Positions 30,527-39,871 of a stretch of DNA of 64,000 nucleotides are shown here, piece after piece (within the stretch, counting starts at the first letter, position 1; the number at the start of each line of letters is the position of its first letter). The DNA is from Massilia frigida (GTDB lineage: Bacteria > Pseudomonadota > Gammaproteobacteria > Burkholderiales > Burkholderiaceae_D). The notes under the pieces are model-generated. The model was not told where the DNA came from, searched no databases, and saw nothing but the letters and a program-made list of their open reading frames with translations. Where the stretch lies: assembly GCF_011682175.1 (NCBI RefSeq), contig NZ_WHJG01000006.1, positions 186,001 through 250,000 of the forward strand, in the 5' to 3' direction. The position numbers were made by a program, and so were the translations under genes.

Positions 30527-33500
30527 GCCGTTTGCGTCGCTCAGCGTGATCGGTGAGCATCGCGCGAAAACGTAGAGATTCAAGCCATCGATGGGTCCAG
30601 CCGGATCGCACGAGATCCAGCGCGCCAGCGCGCCCGACAGGTAACGCACGCCATTCCGGTTCAAGCCGCTTTCCTCGTCTCGCTCCTTGCCCGCATAGCG
30701 GTATCGTTTTTTCCCGAAGCTGCCAAAACTCGTTTCGCCGTACGGGAAGAATTCTTCGCGGTTGATCCAGGCGCCGCTGCCGCCGACAACGACGGTACTG
30801 CTGCCCGCATGGTCGCCAAAGTGATACTGCACCGGATGGCCGCTGGCGCCGTCGCCGTCGAACGCGTCGCCGATACGCTCGATGGCGATGCGGCTTGCAC
30901 CGTCCATCACATGCACATGATTGTTTTCGCGAATGCCGCCCGGCTTGACTTCCCTGTGCTGCTCGAACGTCTCGCCAAGATAGGTCGTGGTGGTGTAACT
31001 GCCGCTTTTCCAGACGAGTTTCTTCACGCGCATGCCGGCGGAATCGTACAGATAGAGTGCGTAGAGACTCGGCCCGGAGGCGCCGGCCTGGATGCGAAAC
31101 GCTTTCATGCGGTCGGCGTGATCCCAGTCGGCATGGCGTTCGGCATGTTCCTGCGTCATATTGCCGTTGCCGTCAAAAGCGTGCGACAGCGCCGCTGCCG
31201 CCTCATTGCCGAAGTGCGTCAAGCGGTTGCCGCCACTTCCCCAATCGGGGGCAATGCCGCCGGCGGCCTGCGCGATCTTGTCGTTCCATTGCGCCGGGTT
31301 GAATCCGGCCATGCCGAAATGACGTGACCAGACGCTGGCGCCATCTCGCCGGTGGATCAACTTCAACATATTGCCGGCGGCATCGTATGCATAATCCTCG
31401 TCATACAGCGAGGTCATGTCCGGCGCATTGTCCTGGTCGGGCGAGCCATGATTGCCCGAGTTAAAGCCGGCACGCGCGTCATCGCTGGCGGCGCGCGGCA
31501 CGCCGATGGCGCTGCTTTCGCGGCCGCTGGCCGATGCCAGCCGGTACAGCGGGTCATAGGTGAATTCGCGCACCAGCGCATCGCCCGCGGCCAGCAGGGT
31601 CTGCAATGCGGGATAGAGCAGGGCGCGCGGATTGTTGCGTACGCCGCAACCCGGGGTCCGATCGGTGGTACGCACGATATTGCCGCCCAGGTCATATTGG
31701 TAAGCCAGGTCTTGCAGCACCGCGCCGCCTGGCTGGTAGGCCAGATCACTCGCCCGGGAATAGCCTTCCGTACGCATTCTCAACAAACCGAAGGTCGCCG
31801 GATCGTAGGCGTAGCGCTTGATCTTTCCATTGCCGTAGGCGATGAAGGTGCGCTGTCCCCTGGCGTTGTAGGCCAGCCGTTGCACGTAAGTTTGCCGCGC
31901 ACCGGCGTCATTTGCCCCCAGCGGGCCTTCGAGATCGACCCGCTCCAGCGCCCCGGCGCGGTCGTAGCCGGGCCGCAGGCGGTAGCGCTCGCCGTTGGCG
32001 GCTTGCGGATAGTCGGACCACTTGATGCGGTTCATCGCGTCGTACGCGTTGCGGGTACGGTACTCGGCGGCGTCCAGCATGCCGGCCGGCGCGCCGTTCC
32101 AGTCGACACGGGGAGCGCTCAAGTCCCAGGCCGTCCCGGTCTGCGCGCGCAGGTTGGCAAGCATGAAGTCGTCCGACAGCACGCTACGGCGGGAATCGAG
32201 CACATTGCCTTTGAAATCGTAGTCGGCAATGGTGATGACACCGGCTTCGTCATGGTGCCGGTACAGCTTGCCCAAGAGGTTGTGCTCGGCCGACGCGGCC
32301 AGGCTGGGGTCGTCGCCGTAGAGGCATTTTTCGCGCAGTGTGAGCGCATCGGCAGCGCTGTCGCGCGCCCACAGTCCCAGCGGGCGATTGAGTTCATCGT
32401 AGCGGCGCAGGCTGCATGCGCCCTTGGCGTCCATGCTTTCGATGGCACTGCCAAGCGCATTGAATACAACCTGGCTGGTCCCGGCATCGATGTTCTCGGT
32501 GCGTAAAGCGTGCCTGGCAAGGTCGTAGGCGTATTCAAAGGCGTAACGGCCCAGCGGGTCGATAATGAGCAGCAAATCGCCCTGGACGTCGTACGCGGAG
32601 ACGGTCAGGTGCTCGTCGATGGCGGCCAGCGCCGTGGGACGATGCCGCGCCACCGCGCCGACGGTGCGTCCCAGGGCGTCGATCATGATACTGGACGGCG
32701 TATTCCAGTGGTGCCGGTAGCGTAGCGCCGCGCTGTCGCCGGCATGGGTGCGGCCGGCATTATCGTTCGGATCGTAGGTGTAGGCTTCCCATGGCGTCGG
32801 GATGAAGTTGAACGGGTCGTCCAGGCTGGCCGGCACGCCGAACAGGACACGCCGCTCGGAGCCGTCCGGATTGACCGTGCGGATCACCTGGCCGCGCGGG
32901 TCGTAATACATCTGCGCATGCACACCGCGCTGCGCATCGGCCTGCGCCTCGTACGCCCATCCCTGCGAGAAAAACGGTTCGTACTTCTCGACCGGTTTTC
33001 CCTTGTTGTCATACACCTGCCAGCCGCTGACCAGGACGTTGGGACGGTCGACATCGGCGTTGACAGTGGCGGCCAGCGGAGCGCCGTGCGCTTCATTCTG
33101 GTCAGGCGATAAAATGCCGTCGCCGAAGCGTACCGATGCGCCTTGCTTACGGGTCTGGATGACACGGCCGAATCCATCGGAATAGTCGCGCGACTCGATC
33201 GTTTCACCGGTGTCGTCGGGGTCGGTGTCGTGATAAACCCGCTGGATGGTCCGCGTATGAATCGGCTGGCCCGAGCGCTGGAAGGCCAGGAAATCGTACG
33301 AGCGCCTGCTGCCGGAACTGCTGCCATCGCCTTCGCCATGCTTGCCCTTGACCCAGGTATCGGTAACGAACCCCGCAGGCGAAAATGCCACTTCGCTGAC
33401 ATTTCCATTTGGATCGATCACCTTGCGCGGACGAAGCACACGCAAGTTGTACTCGGCCGTGACGGACATGCCGCGGGCGTCGCGTAGCTGAAGCGGAAGG

Positions 33501-36500
33501 AACAGGAAGTCGTCGTAGCGCTCGATCCTGGTTTCGTGGTCGAGCGCATCGCGCATCGCCACCGGCAAGCCGCGCGGATTGGCGGCGCCATCCTGGAAAT
33601 CGAACTTGTGTTGTCCGGTGCTGGCATAGTAGCCGGGAACATAGCCGGCGACATGGTTGCGCTTGTCCAGATACCCATGGTCCGCGCCGAAACCGGCTGG
33701 CGCACCGGACGGCGACGCAGCCGTGCCGCCGAGATAGGCGGGGCGCCGCGTGGTGCCGTCAACATGGTAGACACGGTCCAGGATCTCATCGGTGACGACC
33801 AGGGACTCGGATCGGGTCAGGGCGCCGTAGCGACCCGCCAGGCCCAGCGCTTCGCCCTGGTAAGCCGCTCCATCGTAGTAGCTCAGCGCATGCGCGATGA
33901 TGCGGTAGCCGGCCGGATTGCCTTGCTCGGGCTGCCAGCTTGTCAGGCTGGCCTCGAACTGCCGGTGCAGTGCTTCTGCAAGCTGCATGTGATCGCGTAA
34001 AACGGCAAGGACATCGGCGGGCTGCGTCTCCACCACCCGCGCCGCAGGCACGAGCGCGAAACCGGTGCTGCGCGCGATGCGGTTGCAGATGCGGCTCGCC
34101 GGGCTCGTGGCTTGTGTCGCATACGCGCTGCACGTATGCGTGGCAAGAACAGCGGCTTGATCCGTCGGACTGTTTTCGCGCTGCGGCAAACGCTTGAGGC
34201 TACGGCGCGGCATCGCGAGCGCGCTGTGGATCAAGGGTTGACCGTAATCATCGTATTGGCTGGAGAAACTGAATGTCGTCAAGGGATCGTCACCCCGTTC
34301 CCACTGCGTGGTGCGCTGTACCGTACTGTGCGCGAAAAAAACGCGGGCGCGCGCCGGCGCGGGGCCGCCGGCGGCCGGTTCTTCGCGCAGCCCGTATGCG
34401 TGTTCCGTGACGGTGTACGGCCGCTCTTCCAGCGCCGCCCCATCCAGGGCGAACAGTTCGCTGCGCAAGATCCTGCCGCGCAGCGCGCGTAACGCGTCGC
34501 GCTTGGCGCGGCGATGCGGCAAGGTGCTGGTAAACGCATCGACCGCCGCGCTGTGCTTGAGCAGCTGCGGATCACCCGGCCAGTATTCGCTGGTGAAATC
34601 GCGCTCTGGCCAATCGCCGGACTCCGCGCCGGCCGGACCTTGATGAAACCATGTCCTGGTGAGCGTGGGCGCCGAAAAGAAGCGCCGCTCGACGCTGGCG
34701 AAAAAGGCCTCGGCGCCATGCAGGCCGGCTGCGTTATATTTTGCGAAGGAAACGGTATCGATCTGCTCCACCATGCCAAAGCCGCGAAACTCGCGCTCGG
34801 CGCCATCCCAGTAGCCGTGGTGGTAGCGATATTCCGTGGTGAGTTTTCCCTGGGAGATCTGGTCGAGCACCTCGACGCGCGTCACTACCTGTACCGGAAA
34901 CGGCAAGGGCGTGCGCCAGGCGGTCGCCCGGTCGGCCTGATCGCGCACATACTCGCGCGTGGAGGAGGCATATTCCACGCTGGTGACAGCGCCGATATGG
35001 TTGTTCATGCCGGTCAGGAGATACGGCTTTACCGCGCCGGTGAAATCGAGGAAGAAATAGCGATCGCGGCTGCCGCCACGCGCATCCTGGGTCCACAGCA
35101 CCCCGCTCACGCCGGTTCCCAGCAGGTCGACCAGACGCACGCTATCGTTGTCGGTGACCTGCGGGGTGCCGTGGATCACGACCGGCGCGCTCCAGCCGTT
35201 GCCGCACTGGTTAATCCAGAGCGTCAACCGGCCCTGTTCGATATACACGATATCGGCAATCCCGTCGCCATCGACATCGCCGATCAGCAGGCGGCGCGGA
35301 TCGTAGTCGACCGGCAGATGCGGTGCATCGCGCATGTGCACGCGTGGACCGAACTCGCCGTAGCCGAGGTTCGGCCAGTAATCGATCCGGGCATTGTGGA
35401 CCAGTACAACATCCTGCATGCCGTCGCCCGTCATGTCGGCCCACCTCACGCGCGGATCGGAGAAACTGGCGGGGAATCCGTCAGGGCGCCGCTCGACAAA
35501 GCGCACGTGATCCGTGCCCGGCTGCCATCCCTGGAGCGGATCGTTGAAGTAGCATTCCAGCCGTGTGGCGGCACGAATGGCATCGGTGACGCCATCGCCA
35601 TCGAGGTCGACCAGGTGCACTTCCGGATCCTCCAAGTTGAAGCCCGGGGCCTGGCGATAGCGCTGAAAGGATTTTTTGCGGTCCCAGGCCCCCTGGAACG
35701 TGGCCGCGTAATAGCCGGACAACTCGGCGTTTGTCACCAGCAGGTCGCTGCGCCCGTCGCCATTGGCATCGATCAGCTGGACGCCACGATCGGAAAGGCG
35801 CAGGCCGGCAGGGGCGTCCGGCATGGCGCGCGGCAGGTCGAACTGGCCGCCGCCGAGGTTGCGCCAATAGCGCACGCTGTCGCCCATTTCAAACAGGTCC
35901 GGCAGACCGTTTCCGGACAGGTCGACCAGGGCGATATCCGGATTGGCTAGCGACACAGGGGGCAGGTTTTGTCCGATCACCGCCGCAAATTTTCGCTGCC
36001 GCGGTTCGAAACTGCTGTAGGTGAATTCAACAGGCGGCAATTCGCGGGCCGGCCGATTGTCATCGTCGTAACCGATGACGTCGATCAGGCTCATCAGCGA
36101 CATCGCATTCAGCGGCAGGCGCTCTGGCAGATCGGGCAAGTCGGTACGCTCATCGAGATAGATCAGTTCAAGCGCTCGCACCAGTTGTTCGCGCGCCGGT
36201 ACGGGACGGGTCTTGACCACGATCCATTTGCAGCGGCGCCGGGTGCGGATCTGGAAGCCTGCGCGGCCCTCCGAGAAGGGATCGGGACGTTCGCGCGCCG
36301 CACTTGCCCCGGGAGGAGGGACATCGTTGTCGTATAAAAAATCGACATGCACCAGATAGTGCAGCTGGCCGGCGGAATCCGGATAGTCGACATAACGGAT
36401 TTGCTTGAGATAAAGCTGGTCCCATTCCAGCGCACCGGCATCGCCCTGGTCGCGCACATAGGCGTACTCGATGCGGTTGCCGAAAGGGTCGACCGTGCAG

Positions 36501-37054
36501 CTCAGGTTCCAGGTGAATACCTTGCGCCGGTCGCCAGGGTTGGCGATGACTGCCGGATCGTTTCCCGCCATTCCGGGCGTGCCGTAAAAGCTGGTCAAGC
36601 CATCTTTCGTTTGCACTTGCCAGTAATCGTTGCCGGCCTCATGAAAACGATCGATCAGCGCAAACAAGCCTTCGGCCCTGGGCCGGTAGCGCTGGGCGCC
36701 GGGCGGCCCACCATCGACCGGAACCAGGTCTTCGGCGCCGAACAGCATGAACACGTCGGGTTTGATCGAGCTGGCACCGGCATTGTCGCGATAGCGCGGA
36801 ATGCCTTGGGAGGTTTTGCGGCTGAGCGCAGGGATGCCAGTCGACCAGCCGGCGCCGAAGGCACCGTTTCCATGACCGGTGCTGAACGATAATCCGAGCT
36901 GTGGCTGGAAGCCGTTGCGCCCTGGCGGTAGCGGGACTGGAATCGAGAAGTTGCCGGTGCCAGTGTAGAGGTCCGGCGAAAATTTCTCGCTCAAGCCTTT
37001 CAGTGCGCCTCCTCCCTGTGGAAGAGAAATTGTGGCAGAATTATCACTGGCCAT
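29600..37054 (-). CDS. Fused Tc toxin TcB-TcC protein (SpvB/Rhs cocoon with C-terminal effector)
   Basis: 2484 aa, equal to a TcB (about 1470) joined to a TcC (about 960), which in many systems are separate genes. In order: an SpvB-like N terminus (KGLSEKFSPDLYTGTGNFS onward); FG-GAP/VCBS propeller repeats with DxDGDG motifs (about 370-600); TcB middle domains (about 690-1040); Rhs/YD repeats (about 1280-2050); the Rhs core with GKERDEESGLNRNGVRYLSG near 2125 and DPAGPIDGLNLY; then a ~308-residue variable tail. The Rhs cocoon of such proteins encloses the cleaved C-terminal effector and delivers it through TcA. Start MASDNSATIS; the 171-bp gap to the upstream GH43 gene could hold the promoter. 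The tail is annotated separately. Confidence 0.9.
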   Translation of the reverse strand: MASDNSATISLPQGGGALKGLSEKFSPDLYTGTGNFSIPVPLPPGRNGFQPQLGLSFSTGHGNGAFGAGWSTGIPALSRKTSQGIPRYRDNAGASSIKPDVFMLFGAEDLVPVDGGPPGAQRYRPRAEGLFALIDRFHEAGNDYWQVQTKDGLTSFYGTPGMAGNDPAVIANPGDRRKVFTWNLSCTVDPFGNRIEYAYVRDQGDAGALEWDQLYLKQIRYVDYPDSAGQLHYLVHVDFLYDNDVPPPGASAARERPDPFSEGRAGFQIRTRRRCKWIVVKTRPVPAREQLVRALELIYLDERTDLPDLPERLPLNAMSLMSLIDVIGYDDDNRPARELPPVEFTYSSFEPRQRKFAAVIGQNLPPVSLANPDIALVDLSGNGLPDLFEMGDSVRYWRNLGGGQFDLPRAMPDAPAGLRLSDRGVQLIDANGDGRSDLLVTNAELSGYYAATFQGAWDRKKSFQRYRQAPGFNLEDPEVHLVDLDGDGVTDAIRAATRLECYFNDPLQGWQPGTDHVRFVERRPDGFPASFSDPRVRWADMTGDGMQDVVLVHNARIDYWPNLGYGEFGPRVHMRDAPHLPVDYDPRRLLIGDVDGDGIADIVYIEQGRLTLWINQCGNGWSAPVVIHGTPQVTDNDSVRLVDLLGTGVSGVLWTQDARGGSRDRYFFLDFTGAVKPYLLTGMNNHIGAVTSVEYASSTREYVRDQADRATAWRTPLPFPVQVVTRVEVLDQISQGKLTTEYRYHHGYWDGAEREFRGFGMVEQIDTVSFAKYNAAGLHGAEAFFASVERRFFSAPTLTRTWFHQGPAGAESGDWPERDFTSEYWPGDPQLLKHSAAVDAFTSTLPHRRAKRDALRALRGRILRSELFALDGAALEERPYTVTEHAYGLREEPAAGGPAPARARVFFAHSTVQRTTQWERGDDPLTTFSFSSQYDDYGQPLIHSALAMPRRSLKRLPQRENSPTDQAAVLATHTCSAYATQATSPASRICNRIARSTGFALVPAARVVETQPADVLAVLRDHMQLAEALHRQFEASLTSWQPEQGNPAGYRIIAHALSYYDGAAYQGEALGLAGRYGALTRSESLVVTDEILDRVYHVDGTTRRPAYLGGTAASPSGAPAGFGADHGYLDKRNHVAGYVPGYYASTGQHKFDFQDGAANPRGLPVAMRDALDHETRIERYDDFLFLPLQLRDARGMSVTAEYNLRVLRPRKVIDPNGNVSEVAFSPAGFVTDTWVKGKHGEGDGSSSGSRRSYDFLAFQRSGQPIHTRTIQRVYHDTDPDDTGETIESRDYSDGFGRVIQTRKQGASVRFGDGILSPDQNEAHGAPLAATVNADVDRPNVLVSGWQVYDNKGKPVEKYEPFFSQGWAYEAQADAQRGVHAQMYYDPRGQVIRTVNPDGSERRVLFGVPASLDDPFNFIPTPWEAYTYDPNDNAGRTHAGDSAALRYRHHWNTPSSIMIDALGRTVGAVARHRPTALAAIDEHLTVSAYDVQGDLLLIIDPLGRYAFEYAYDLARHALRTENIDAGTSQVVFNALGSAIESMDAKGACSLRRYDELNRPLGLWARDSAADALTLREKCLYGDDPSLAASAEHNLLGKLYRHHDEAGVITIADYDFKGNVLDSRRSVLSDDFMLANLRAQTGTAWDLSAPRVDWNGAPAGMLDAAEYRTRNAYDAMNRIKWSDYPQAANGERYRLRPGYDRAGALERVDLEGPLGANDAGARQTYVQRLAYNARGQRTFIAYGNGKIKRYAYDPATFGLLRMRTEGYSRASDLAYQPGGAVLQDLAYQYDLGGNIVRTTDRTPGCGVRNNPRALLYPALQTLLAAGDALVREFTYDPLYRLASASGRESSAIGVPRAASDDARAGFNSGNHGSPDQDNAPDMTSLYDEDYAYDAAGNMLKLIHRRDGASVWSRHFGMAGFNPAQWNDKIAQAAGGIAPDWGSGGNRLTHFGNEAAAALSHAFDGNGNMTQEHAERHADWDHADRMKAFRIQAGASGPSLYALYLYDSAGMRVKKLVWKSGSYTTTTYLGETFEQHREVKPGGIRENNHVHVMDGASRIAIERIGDAFDGDGASGHPVQYHFGDHAGSSTVVVGGSGAWINREEFFPYGETSFGSFGKKRYRYAGKERDEESGLNRNGVRYLSGALARWISCDPAGPIDGLNLYVFARCSPITLSDANGYAAGDVNVEAAVTAERAGTEILVKKYSKVAPTTDITPQGKCLTENGVDTHLVVGKDKAAVNVMGEVKHSQAPERTGTSKSFRGKETGAGISSFDSAAKNDYGQLVTNIRAARANATLDPSTAYHAIEGAKAGEVIPEVVLSGDNLRLNETTRSRYQANVTAGDQFADAVKHDDSLKVSRSLRGPRGQANLGATLSMAGITMTVVALIQTKLSFDAAYAESVQTGSQRPLEDEAIRQAGAWGAGLAAGVVFSFAIKGTLLGGAAGPGGAALGFFVGLAVGGAAAWIGGKAAQAGIESGAVDGMRGVFQP

Positions 37055-37225
37055 CTGACCCCCGCCCGTGCTGATGGTTGATGTCGGTTGAGTTACATTA
37101 CCAAGTCATAAACGAGTGTGGGTGACGGACTGCGCTTTGTCAATGTTAGCTGGTCGTACGTGGCCGGATTCGGACAGCCAGCGTTTGCCACCCCTCACTC
37201 ACACCGCTGAGCTCCGGCCTGCTGT

Positions 37226-38698
37226 CTAGTTGGCCCGCTCAAGGCGCCAGCGTTGCGGCGCCAGTCCATTGGCAGTCCACTGCTGGATCACGGCGCCGTC
37301 GAGCAGGCTGCCATCGCGGTTGTCGAGCATCAGCCCACTGTTGCGGTTGCGCACGCCGACATGCTGGGTCGTGCCCGGCACCAATTGCCACTGCTGGTTG
37401 TAGGTCGCCGCGTAAGGATAGGTCTTGAGCGCCACTCCGGGCGCGGTGCTGTGGCCCGCCACGTCGACCACATTGCCGTTGTAGTTCGAGCTGAGCTTGA
37501 ACCATGCGCCGTCGACCGGGTCGAGCGACCACAACTGGTCGGAATTGTTGAGGTTGGTGAATTGCCAGATGGCGGCGCCGTTGGCTGCGGCGGCGCGGTC
37601 AACGCTCATGACCTTGCCGCTGGCCTCGTTGCGCACGCGGTACCAGATCGTGCCGCTTCCTTCACCCGATGGCCGCGTCACGGGCGTGCCGGCAGCGACC
37701 GGCGCGCCGATCACCGGAACGTCGCCATTCCAGCTCACCTTCTGGATGCGCGTGGTGCGCGCGTCGCCGCAGCCCTGGCCGTTGGCCGGATTGGCATGGT
37801 AGACGATCCAGTCTTCGGTGCCGTCGGGCGACTTGGTAAAGCCGTTGTGGCCGGGGCCGAAGGCGCCGTTGCCCTTTTGTAGGATCGGCGTGGCCGCCTT
37901 GCTCCAGTTGGACGGCATGGTCAGGTCCGCGCCCAGGTTGGCGGTCAGCAGGCCGAGCTTGTAATCGTCGGTCCAGCAGCCGCTGGCCGAGATACTCATG
38001 TGCACCTTGTTGCCGTGCACGATAAATGCAGGCGCCTCGTTGACCGCCGCGCCGGATTTTTCCCAGGCGAGAGTCGGGGTGGAAATGATCGCGCCCTTGC
38101 CGATGAGCGTGGTCGGACTGCTCATGCGTGCGATCTTGATGCGCTGCGGTTGTCCGCCGGAGATGTCCGACCAGGCCATGTAGAGCTGGCCGTTGATGGT
38201 GGCCACGGTCTGGTCGATTGCCCAGCTATCCTCGCTGTCGGCCACCTTGACCGGTGCGCTCCAGGTGCCTGTGGTCGGATCGGCGCTGGGGTTGCGGATG
38301 GCAAACACGCGGTGCTGGTTGTCGGTGCCGGCTCCCGAAAAATAGATGTACCAGGCGCCGTTGATATGGTTGATCTCGGGCGCCCAGATTTCCTTGCTGG
38401 TGCAGTTGTTGCCGCTGCAGGCCGCTGTCTTGACGAACACCGTGACCGGCGTGCGCGCGCCGATGCCGGACAGCGAGGGCGACTTGCGCAATTCCAGCTT
38501 GTCCCAACCGGGCGCGGTGGACACGAAGTAGTAATTGCCATCGCTGTGGCGCATGACGTGGGGATCGGCCGAGGAGGTGGTAGCTGGTCCGACCGGATTG
38601 ATGAAGGTGGTCGAGGCGGCGCTGGCAAAGGCAGGCAGGAACAGGGCGGCGAGGCAGGCGGCGAGCCGGCGCGCCGGGATGACAGGGTGTTTCAACAT
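37226..38698 (-). CDS. Secreted GH43 family glycosidase with ricin-type lectin domain
   Basis: 490 aa with a signal peptide (LAACLAALFLPAFASA). Residues about 30-345 form a five-bladed propeller of the GH43 arabinosidase/xylosidase class: the general base aspartate in SSADPHVMRH, IWAPEINHINGAWYIYFSG, SWAIDQTV and a glutamate in NEAPAFIVHG. The C-terminal ~140 residues have the QxW repeats of a ricin-type beta-trefoil (SGKVMSVDRAAAANGAAI; YNQQWQLVPG; APQRWRLE). It probably trims arabinose- or xylose-containing plant polysaccharide outside the cell. The start has GGAGACTGCCA upstream. No other carbohydrate genes are adjacent. Confidence 0.88.
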   Translation of the reverse strand: MLKHPVIPARRLAACLAALFLPAFASAASTTFINPVGPATTSSADPHVMRHSDGNYYFVSTAPGWDKLELRKSPSLSGIGARTPVTVFVKTAACSGNNCTSKEIWAPEINHINGAWYIYFSGAGTDNQHRVFAIRNPSADPTTGTWSAPVKVADSEDSWAIDQTVATINGQLYMAWSDISGGQPQRIKIARMSSPTTLIGKGAIISTPTLAWEKSGAAVNEAPAFIVHGNKVHMSISASGCWTDDYKLGLLTANLGADLTMPSNWSKAATPILQKGNGAFGPGHNGFTKSPDGTEDWIVYHANPANGQGCGDARTTRIQKVSWNGDVPVIGAPVAAGTPVTRPSGEGSGTIWYRVRNEASGKVMSVDRAAAANGAAIWQFTNLNNSDQLWSLDPVDGAWFKLSSNYNGNVVDVAGHSTAPGVALKTYPYAATYNQQWQLVPGTTQHVGVRNRNSGLMLDNRDGSLLDGAVIQQWTANGLAPQRWRLERAN

Positions 38699-38987
38699 TG
38701 GCAGTCTCCATGGGTGGACCGCCGCCCTGGGGGGCGGACGGTACGGCCATGGTGGGCCACGGCTCGCCAGCGGAGTATGGTCGTCGGTTCAAGGACCGTC
38801 CAATCCCAAAGTGGACATCGCGCACGACAAAAAAGTGATCGCAGGTTGTGCTTGTTACCTCGGTTCTCACCGTGCGCTGCTGACAGGCGCGCGGGGCACC
38901 TTTATTGATGCGATGCGGACGATAAGCCGACCGGGCCGGGCCCGTCCCGTCAGGCTAGAAAGCGAAGCGCCGGCTCGACAGCTGCTA
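38699..38987. other. Intergenic region upstream of the GH43 gene, containing repeat copy 1
   Basis: No convincing gene. The first ~100 bp presumably hold the GH43 promoter (minus strand), though no clear boxes were found. The 40-bp direct repeat copy 1 lies at 38836-38875. An open frame runs through on the plus strand into the protease remnant but has no start context. Confidence 0.5.
38836..38875 (+). repeat. Imperfect 40-bp direct repeat, copy 1 (left of the RiPP cluster)
   Basis: The 40 bases match 50873-50912 at 35 positions in the same orientation; longest shared block TTGTGCTTGTTAC. The similarity ends sharply on both sides. In frame, the two copies would read VIAGCACYLGSHRA and LIADCACYVGSHHA, so a coding origin is possible, but no gene was recognised around either copy. 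Together they bracket the whole RiPP cluster. Confidence 0.7.
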
Positions 38988-39400
38988 ATGGGACATCCAG
39001 AAGCCGTCGCCGTCATCAACGGGGATATTGAGATGGCGATAACAAGCGAATCAAGGAAAATCATGCAGGCCCACCGTATCGGTCGGCTGGAGTCGGGGAG
39101 CGGCACTCCGATCGGTTCTGCCGCCGTGGTCGGCGGGGCCGGATCCTTACCGCGGGGCACGTCATCCTCGCAACGACCGCCGACTCGATCAAGTTCGTCC
39201 CCGGCTACTCTGCCTCGGAACTCGCCAGCACAAATCAAGATCGCTCAAAAGGGAACTCAGGCGGTCCTCGCCGGGCGGTTCGGACGCAAGCGTCCTATAT
39301 CGTCGAGCTTACTTCGGGTGAGCATAAAACTCAGTACGGCCCGTTCGGGAGCGACTACGACGTCATGAACGCGGGGGGGGCTAGGCGATGGTGGATCTGA
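38988..39400 (+). pseudogene. Decayed trypsin-like serine protease gene fragment
   Basis: From ATG 38988 the frame reads MGHPEAVAVINGDIEMAI and reaches RIGRLESGSGTPIG, typical of the start of a secreted S1-type protease domain. Around 39142 the similarity jumps frame to ILTAGHVILATTADSIKFVPGY (from 39143; the His-motif block), shown here to residue 22 of that block only in part. It then passes directly to KGNSGGP (the catalytic serine motif) and ends at TGA 39398-39400. The stretch between the His and Ser motifs that should hold the catalytic Asp is missing. One frameshift and one internal deletion make it non-functional. Confidence 0.55.
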
Positions 39401-39691
39401 TTGCCTTGGCAAGACTCGACATCGACACCACCATTGATGCCAACCCGCCCGACAACGCTTCATCGCACATTTGCTGCAATCTTACCCATTTCTGCGTAAA
39501 ACAGCACAATCATGCCAAAAGCATAAAAATAATAAAAAACAAATATTTAATGTGGGCATTTTTGCTTAAGATGCATTCCGTCGAGCATTAGTCCATCTGC
39601 AAGCACTTTTCCGGTTGAGGTGTGAGCGATGGCTGCGACTTGATGACGTTAGTTGGAATTTTCCTTTACTTAAACTTATAAGAGATAAGCC
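39401..39691 (+). promoter_or_regulatory. AT-rich upstream region of the RiPP precursor gene
   Basis: This gap contains the most AT-rich stretch noticed in the window (about 39500-39560, a run of A/T around AATAATAAAAAACAAATA), standing out against the GC-rich surroundings. A promoter for the precursor is expected here. TTGGAA (39654-39659) with TATAAG (39678-39683) is a possible pair, but its start of transcription would leave almost no leader before the ATG at 39692, so I do not commit to it. No gene was seen. Confidence 0.45.
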
Positions 39692-39871
39692 ATGAACAAA
39701 GCCATGAACGAAACGATGATTAACTCGATTGAAGCCGAAGAGATCAACGCCGCAGAACTCGACCTTTTCGCTGAAGAAATCGAAGTCCGTGGCAACGCTG
39801 TTGCTGTTGCCAGCACTGCCAGCAGCCTCAGCACCGCAGCTTCCATCAGCACCTCGGCCTGCCTCGCCTAA
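39692..39871 (+). CDS. RiPP precursor peptide, thiopeptide/azole-peptide type (59 aa)
   Basis: Very short gene directly ahead of a YcaO/LanB cluster. The 59-aa product has a leader (residues 1 to about 40) rich in Glu/Asp/Ala with the pattern EEINAAELDLFAEEIEVRG, typical of thiopeptide-class leaders. It has a Ser/Thr-rich tail STASSLSTAASISTSACLA (41-59) holding 7 Ser, 3 Thr and one Cys (C57). These are the residues that YcaO enzymes cyclise and LanB enzymes dehydrate. Cleavage near VAVA-S is inferred. AAGAGATAAG precedes ATG 39692; an internal ATG at 39704 is a weaker alternative. The gene is followed by a hairpin and 490 bp without genes, consistent with a separately abundant precursor mRNA. 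Confidence 0.85.
   Translation: MNKAMNETMINSIEAEEINAAELDLFAEEIEVRGNAVAVASTASSLSTAASISTSACLA

Noticed and set aside
38535-39368. 277-codon open plus-strand frame from inside the GH43 gene to the protease remnant
   Set aside because: It starts antisense within GH43, and only its last part (from 38988) resembles a protein family, the broken protease; kept only as a pseudogene.
39654-39683. TTGGAA and TATAAG as the promoter of the RiPP precursor
   Set aside because: The -10 would sit only 8 bases before the start codon, leaving almost no leader and overlapping the ribosome site; a promoter further upstream is more likely.
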